Positions 8,201 through 8,722 of a stretch of DNA of 8,722 bases are shown in pieces. Each line of letters starts with the position of its first letter. Within the stretch, counting starts at the first letter, position 1. The position numbers and the translations under genes are program-made. This DNA is from Nitrospiraceae bacterium (GTDB taxonomy: Bacteria; Nitrospirota; Thermodesulfovibrionia; UBA6902): NCBI GenBank assembly GCA_020354155.1, contig CP070644.1, positions 1,766,330 through 1,775,051 of the forward strand, given 5' to 3'. A model generated the notes under the pieces. That model was not told the DNA's origin. It did not search any database and worked only from the letters and a program-made list of their open reading frames with translations.

Positions 8201-8322
8201 GTGACATCAGGACTCAACTGATAGGGCATCTGAAAAAGACCGATAAGACCGAAGAGCACAATCAGTATAACCCCGACAATAACACTAACCGGTTTTTTTA
8301 TGGCAAATTGAACAATGTCCAT
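5215..8322 (-). CDS. RND efflux transporter permease, HAE1/AcrB-like
   Basis: At 1035 residues this is a full-length proton-driven RND pump of the inner membrane. It works as a trimer with a periplasmic adaptor and an outer-membrane channel to export hydrophobic compounds. TM1 starts at once (MDIVQFAIKKPVSVIVGVIL). Periplasmic porter regions at about 35-335 and 555-865 show the internal duplication. TM2-6 lie at about 340-490, TM7 near 532-552, and TM8-12 near 868-1028. TM4 reads AVGMLVDNAIVVLENI (399-412 region), with the single proton-relay Asp404. This fits the drug-efflux HAE1 group rather than the heavy-metal CusA group. TM10 has GVVVNNAILIV (934-944) and TM11 has RLRPIYMSATTS (969-980). 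The ATG at 8320-8322 is preceded by an in-frame stop 39 bases upstream and only a weak ribosome site. The adaptor gene lies directly upstream. The substrate is unknown. Confidence 0.97.
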   Translation of the reverse strand: MDIVQFAIKKPVSVIVGVILIVLFGLIGLFQMPYQLSPDVTVPEIEVRTTWPGATPYEIERDVIEEQEKALKGIPGLTEMESASLNNQGSVTLRFTIGTDVDEALLRVSNKLNEVPAYPENVEKPVINATGAATSPVIWIIMKSDENNPNPVGSYKTFFENEVRQYLERVEGVADLFIGGGEERQMHIVADPARLASFNLTINDLIRTLQSENIDVSAGTMGVGRRNYRIRTVAQFQSAEDISNMVIRSDGQRRIIVSDVAKVAIGYEKKSVAMIHNSKDGMAIGVKPEPGTNILDMTYRAEEVVKWLNKEKMEPEGIYLDWVYDQRPYIQGAIDLVKRNILIGGILAIVVLLVFLRSVSSTIVVATAIPISVIGTFTVMNGLGRNLNVVSLAGIAFAVGMLVDNAIVVLENIDRHRGMGKSPFQAAYDGTREVWGAVLASTLTTVAVFLPVVFVQEEAGQLFRDIAIAVSCAVTLSLFVSIFVIPMLSEKIFTMIGRKKEVKKGAALVSLGTGIVDAVMKMVGLATRTPLSRIATIVLLTALSIASMLLLLPKSEYLPQGNRNLVISLLIPPPGLSYEEKRGIGDQFFEATKELIGKDHNGLPGIQNMFYVGADRIDIAGATSMRIQRAGELVPLFMKNINSIPGMFGVSMQAGIFQNRLGRGRTVEVDVVGDDMNQLVAIAGTMFGIIKKEMPGSQIRPLPSLELLYPEIRLKPERDRLRSSGMSSGELGVALDVLMDGRKIGEFKEEGKKKIDLVVKASDSEIGTPEELYSSIIATPMGKTVPVSSFSVLERTAGISEIRHLERKRTITLQVTPPGNIPLEGAMDIIHEKVIPAVESMGMIQKGISVSMSGVADKLKETQQVLQWNFILAAVISYLLMSALFGNFIYPLIIMLTVPLAGAGGFMGLRLVDAVIAPSPLDILTMLGFIILIGVVVNNAILIVHQSLNNVRYHSMDYTEAVLESTRSRLRPIYMSATTSIFGMLPLVLAPGPGSELYRGLGSVILGGLALSTIFTVFVIPSLLLFFIRMEKVEQ

Positions 8323-8388
8323 ATTAATTAAAGCTCGTCCGAAAGTAGAAAGTTTTTATCACGTTAGGATGAAGTTGCTCGGTAAACA

Positions 8389-8417
8389 TGTCATTGTCCG
8401 GCTTGACCGGACAATCC
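8389..8417 (+). repeat. REP/BIME-like palindromic unit, copy A
   Basis: A 29-bp unit beginning TGTCATT and ending TCC. It contains a 9-bp perfect stem, ATTGTCCGG/CCGGACAAT (8393-8401 with 8407-8415), around the loop CTTGA. Copy B downstream is the same unit in reverse orientation, identical at 22 of 29 positions. The format resembles REP-type elements common between bacterial genes. Confidence 0.8.
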
Positions 8418-8436
8418 AGAACTTGCTGAAAAGCCA

Positions 8437-8465
8437 GGACTCCCCGATCAAGTCGGGGAATGACA
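8437..8465 (-). repeat. REP/BIME-like palindromic unit, copy B (inverted)
   Basis: Read on the minus strand it begins TGTCATT and ends TCC like copy A. Its 9-bp stem is ATTCCCCGA/TCGGGGAGT, with one T-G wobble, around the same CTTGA loop. Three stem pairs differ from copy A and pairing is kept in each (G-C to C-G, T-A to C-G, G-C to A-T). The two copies are separated by 19 bases, giving a BIME-like head-to-head arrangement. Confidence 0.8.
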
Positions 8466-8525
8466 GCTGTGACTTTTGATGTGAATAAGTTATAAATTGA
8501 TATTTAATTTTTGAATTTTTACTTT

Positions 8526-8722
8526 TCACTGCTGAATCATCACTGCCTGTCCATCGCGCAGGCGTTCATTCCCCTTGACGACTACTTTCATTTCTGCTTT
8601 CATTCCTTCAGCCTGCACCCCTGCCGTCATACCCTGATAGGCAATAACCTGTACGGGATTCATTTTTACAACACCGTCACTCACGGTGTAGACAACATTA
8701 TTGCCATATACATTAATAACAG
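8526..8722 (-). CDS. RND efflux periplasmic adaptor (membrane fusion protein), C-terminal end (partial)
   Basis: On the minus strand, 64 codons run from the window edge to TGA at 8526-8528. The start lies beyond base 8722. The residues VINVYGNNVVYTVSDGVVKM, then a GVQAEGMKAEMKVVVKGNERLRDGQAVMI stretch split over about 34-62, match the end of the HlyD/AcrA-type adaptor fold: the membrane-proximal beta domain and the typical closing VVVKGNERLRDGQ pattern. In this family the adaptor is periplasmic, lipid- or membrane-anchored at its N-terminus, and links the RND pump to the outer-membrane channel. It is upstream of, and co-oriented with, the permease gene, as expected for an efflux operon. The call rests on a short fragment plus this context. 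Confidence 0.82.
   Translation of the reverse strand, partial: VINVYGNNVVYTVSDGVVKMNPVQVIAYQGMTAGVQAEGMKAEMKVVVKGNERLRDGQAVMIQQ

Larger units (their letters stand above)
8323..8525. other. Long gap inside the efflux gene pair
   Basis: These 203 bases lie between the adaptor stop and the permease start, longer than is usual for such operons. They carry the inverted repeat pair (8389-8465) and an AT-rich part (about 8480-8522). The AT-rich part has a loose leftward promoter-like arrangement on the minus strand: TTCAAA, then TATAAC 15 bases later, with spacing short of ideal. No ORF is supported. Confidence 0.6.

Noticed and set aside
5215..8322. Heavy-metal (CusA-type) RND pump
   Set aside because: The TM4 sequence VGMLVDNAIVVLENI fits the HAE1 drug-efflux form, and no methionine metal-relay pattern was recognised in the periplasmic part.

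Overview
The window reads as an ordinary chromosomal segment of a motile or chemosensory, diderm (Gram-negative type) bacterium. The evidence is the end of a methyl-accepting chemotaxis protein and an RND efflux pump with its periplasmic adaptor, which need an outer membrane and periplasm. Base composition is moderate. The UvrB sequence and the style of the interspersed palindromic repeats would fit lineages such as Nitrospirota or Desulfobacterota, but that placement is an impression from reading and is not proven here. There are no tRNA or rRNA genes, CRISPR arrays, transposases, integrases or phage genes.

Layout, left to right. Bases 1-252 (+) are the last 83 codons of a chemoreceptor. After 18 bases comes the convergent gene uvrB (271-2280, -), complete at 669 codons, with a GTG start fixed by an in-frame stop just upstream. 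A 157-base divergent intergenic region follows. It holds a plausible sigma70-type promoter for the rightward gene and a perfect 12-bp palindrome. The rightward gene (2438-3106, +) encodes a 222-residue multi-pass membrane protein of unknown function. It converges on, and overlaps by 4 bases, a macro-domain gene (3103-3633, -); the two TAA stops share one TTAA. About 350 non-coding bases (3634-3981) contain a strong hairpin inside a looser outer inverted repeat. Then comes a membrane-anchored metallophosphoesterase (3982-5124, -), 90 non-coding bases, a complete RND permease (5215-8322, -), a 203-base gap carrying a pair of inverted palindromic repeats, and the last 64 codons of the RND periplasmic adaptor (8526-8722, -), whose start lies beyond the window.

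Functional reading. The right half is a leftward efflux operon, adaptor first and permease second, possibly followed by the phosphoesterase. No outer-membrane channel gene is seen in the window. UvrB acts in nucleotide excision repair. The macro-domain protein probably removes ADP-ribose-type modifications or deacetylates O-acetyl-ADP-ribose. The chemoreceptor, uvrB, membrane protein and macro-domain gene show no clear shared pathway.

I found no convincing new multi-gene system. The most informative unexplained structure is the repeat pair at 8389-8465. Two 29-bp copies lie in opposite orientation with the same loop, and three of their stem pairs differ by compensatory changes. This is the signature of a REP/BIME-like interspersed element placed between two co-oriented efflux genes.
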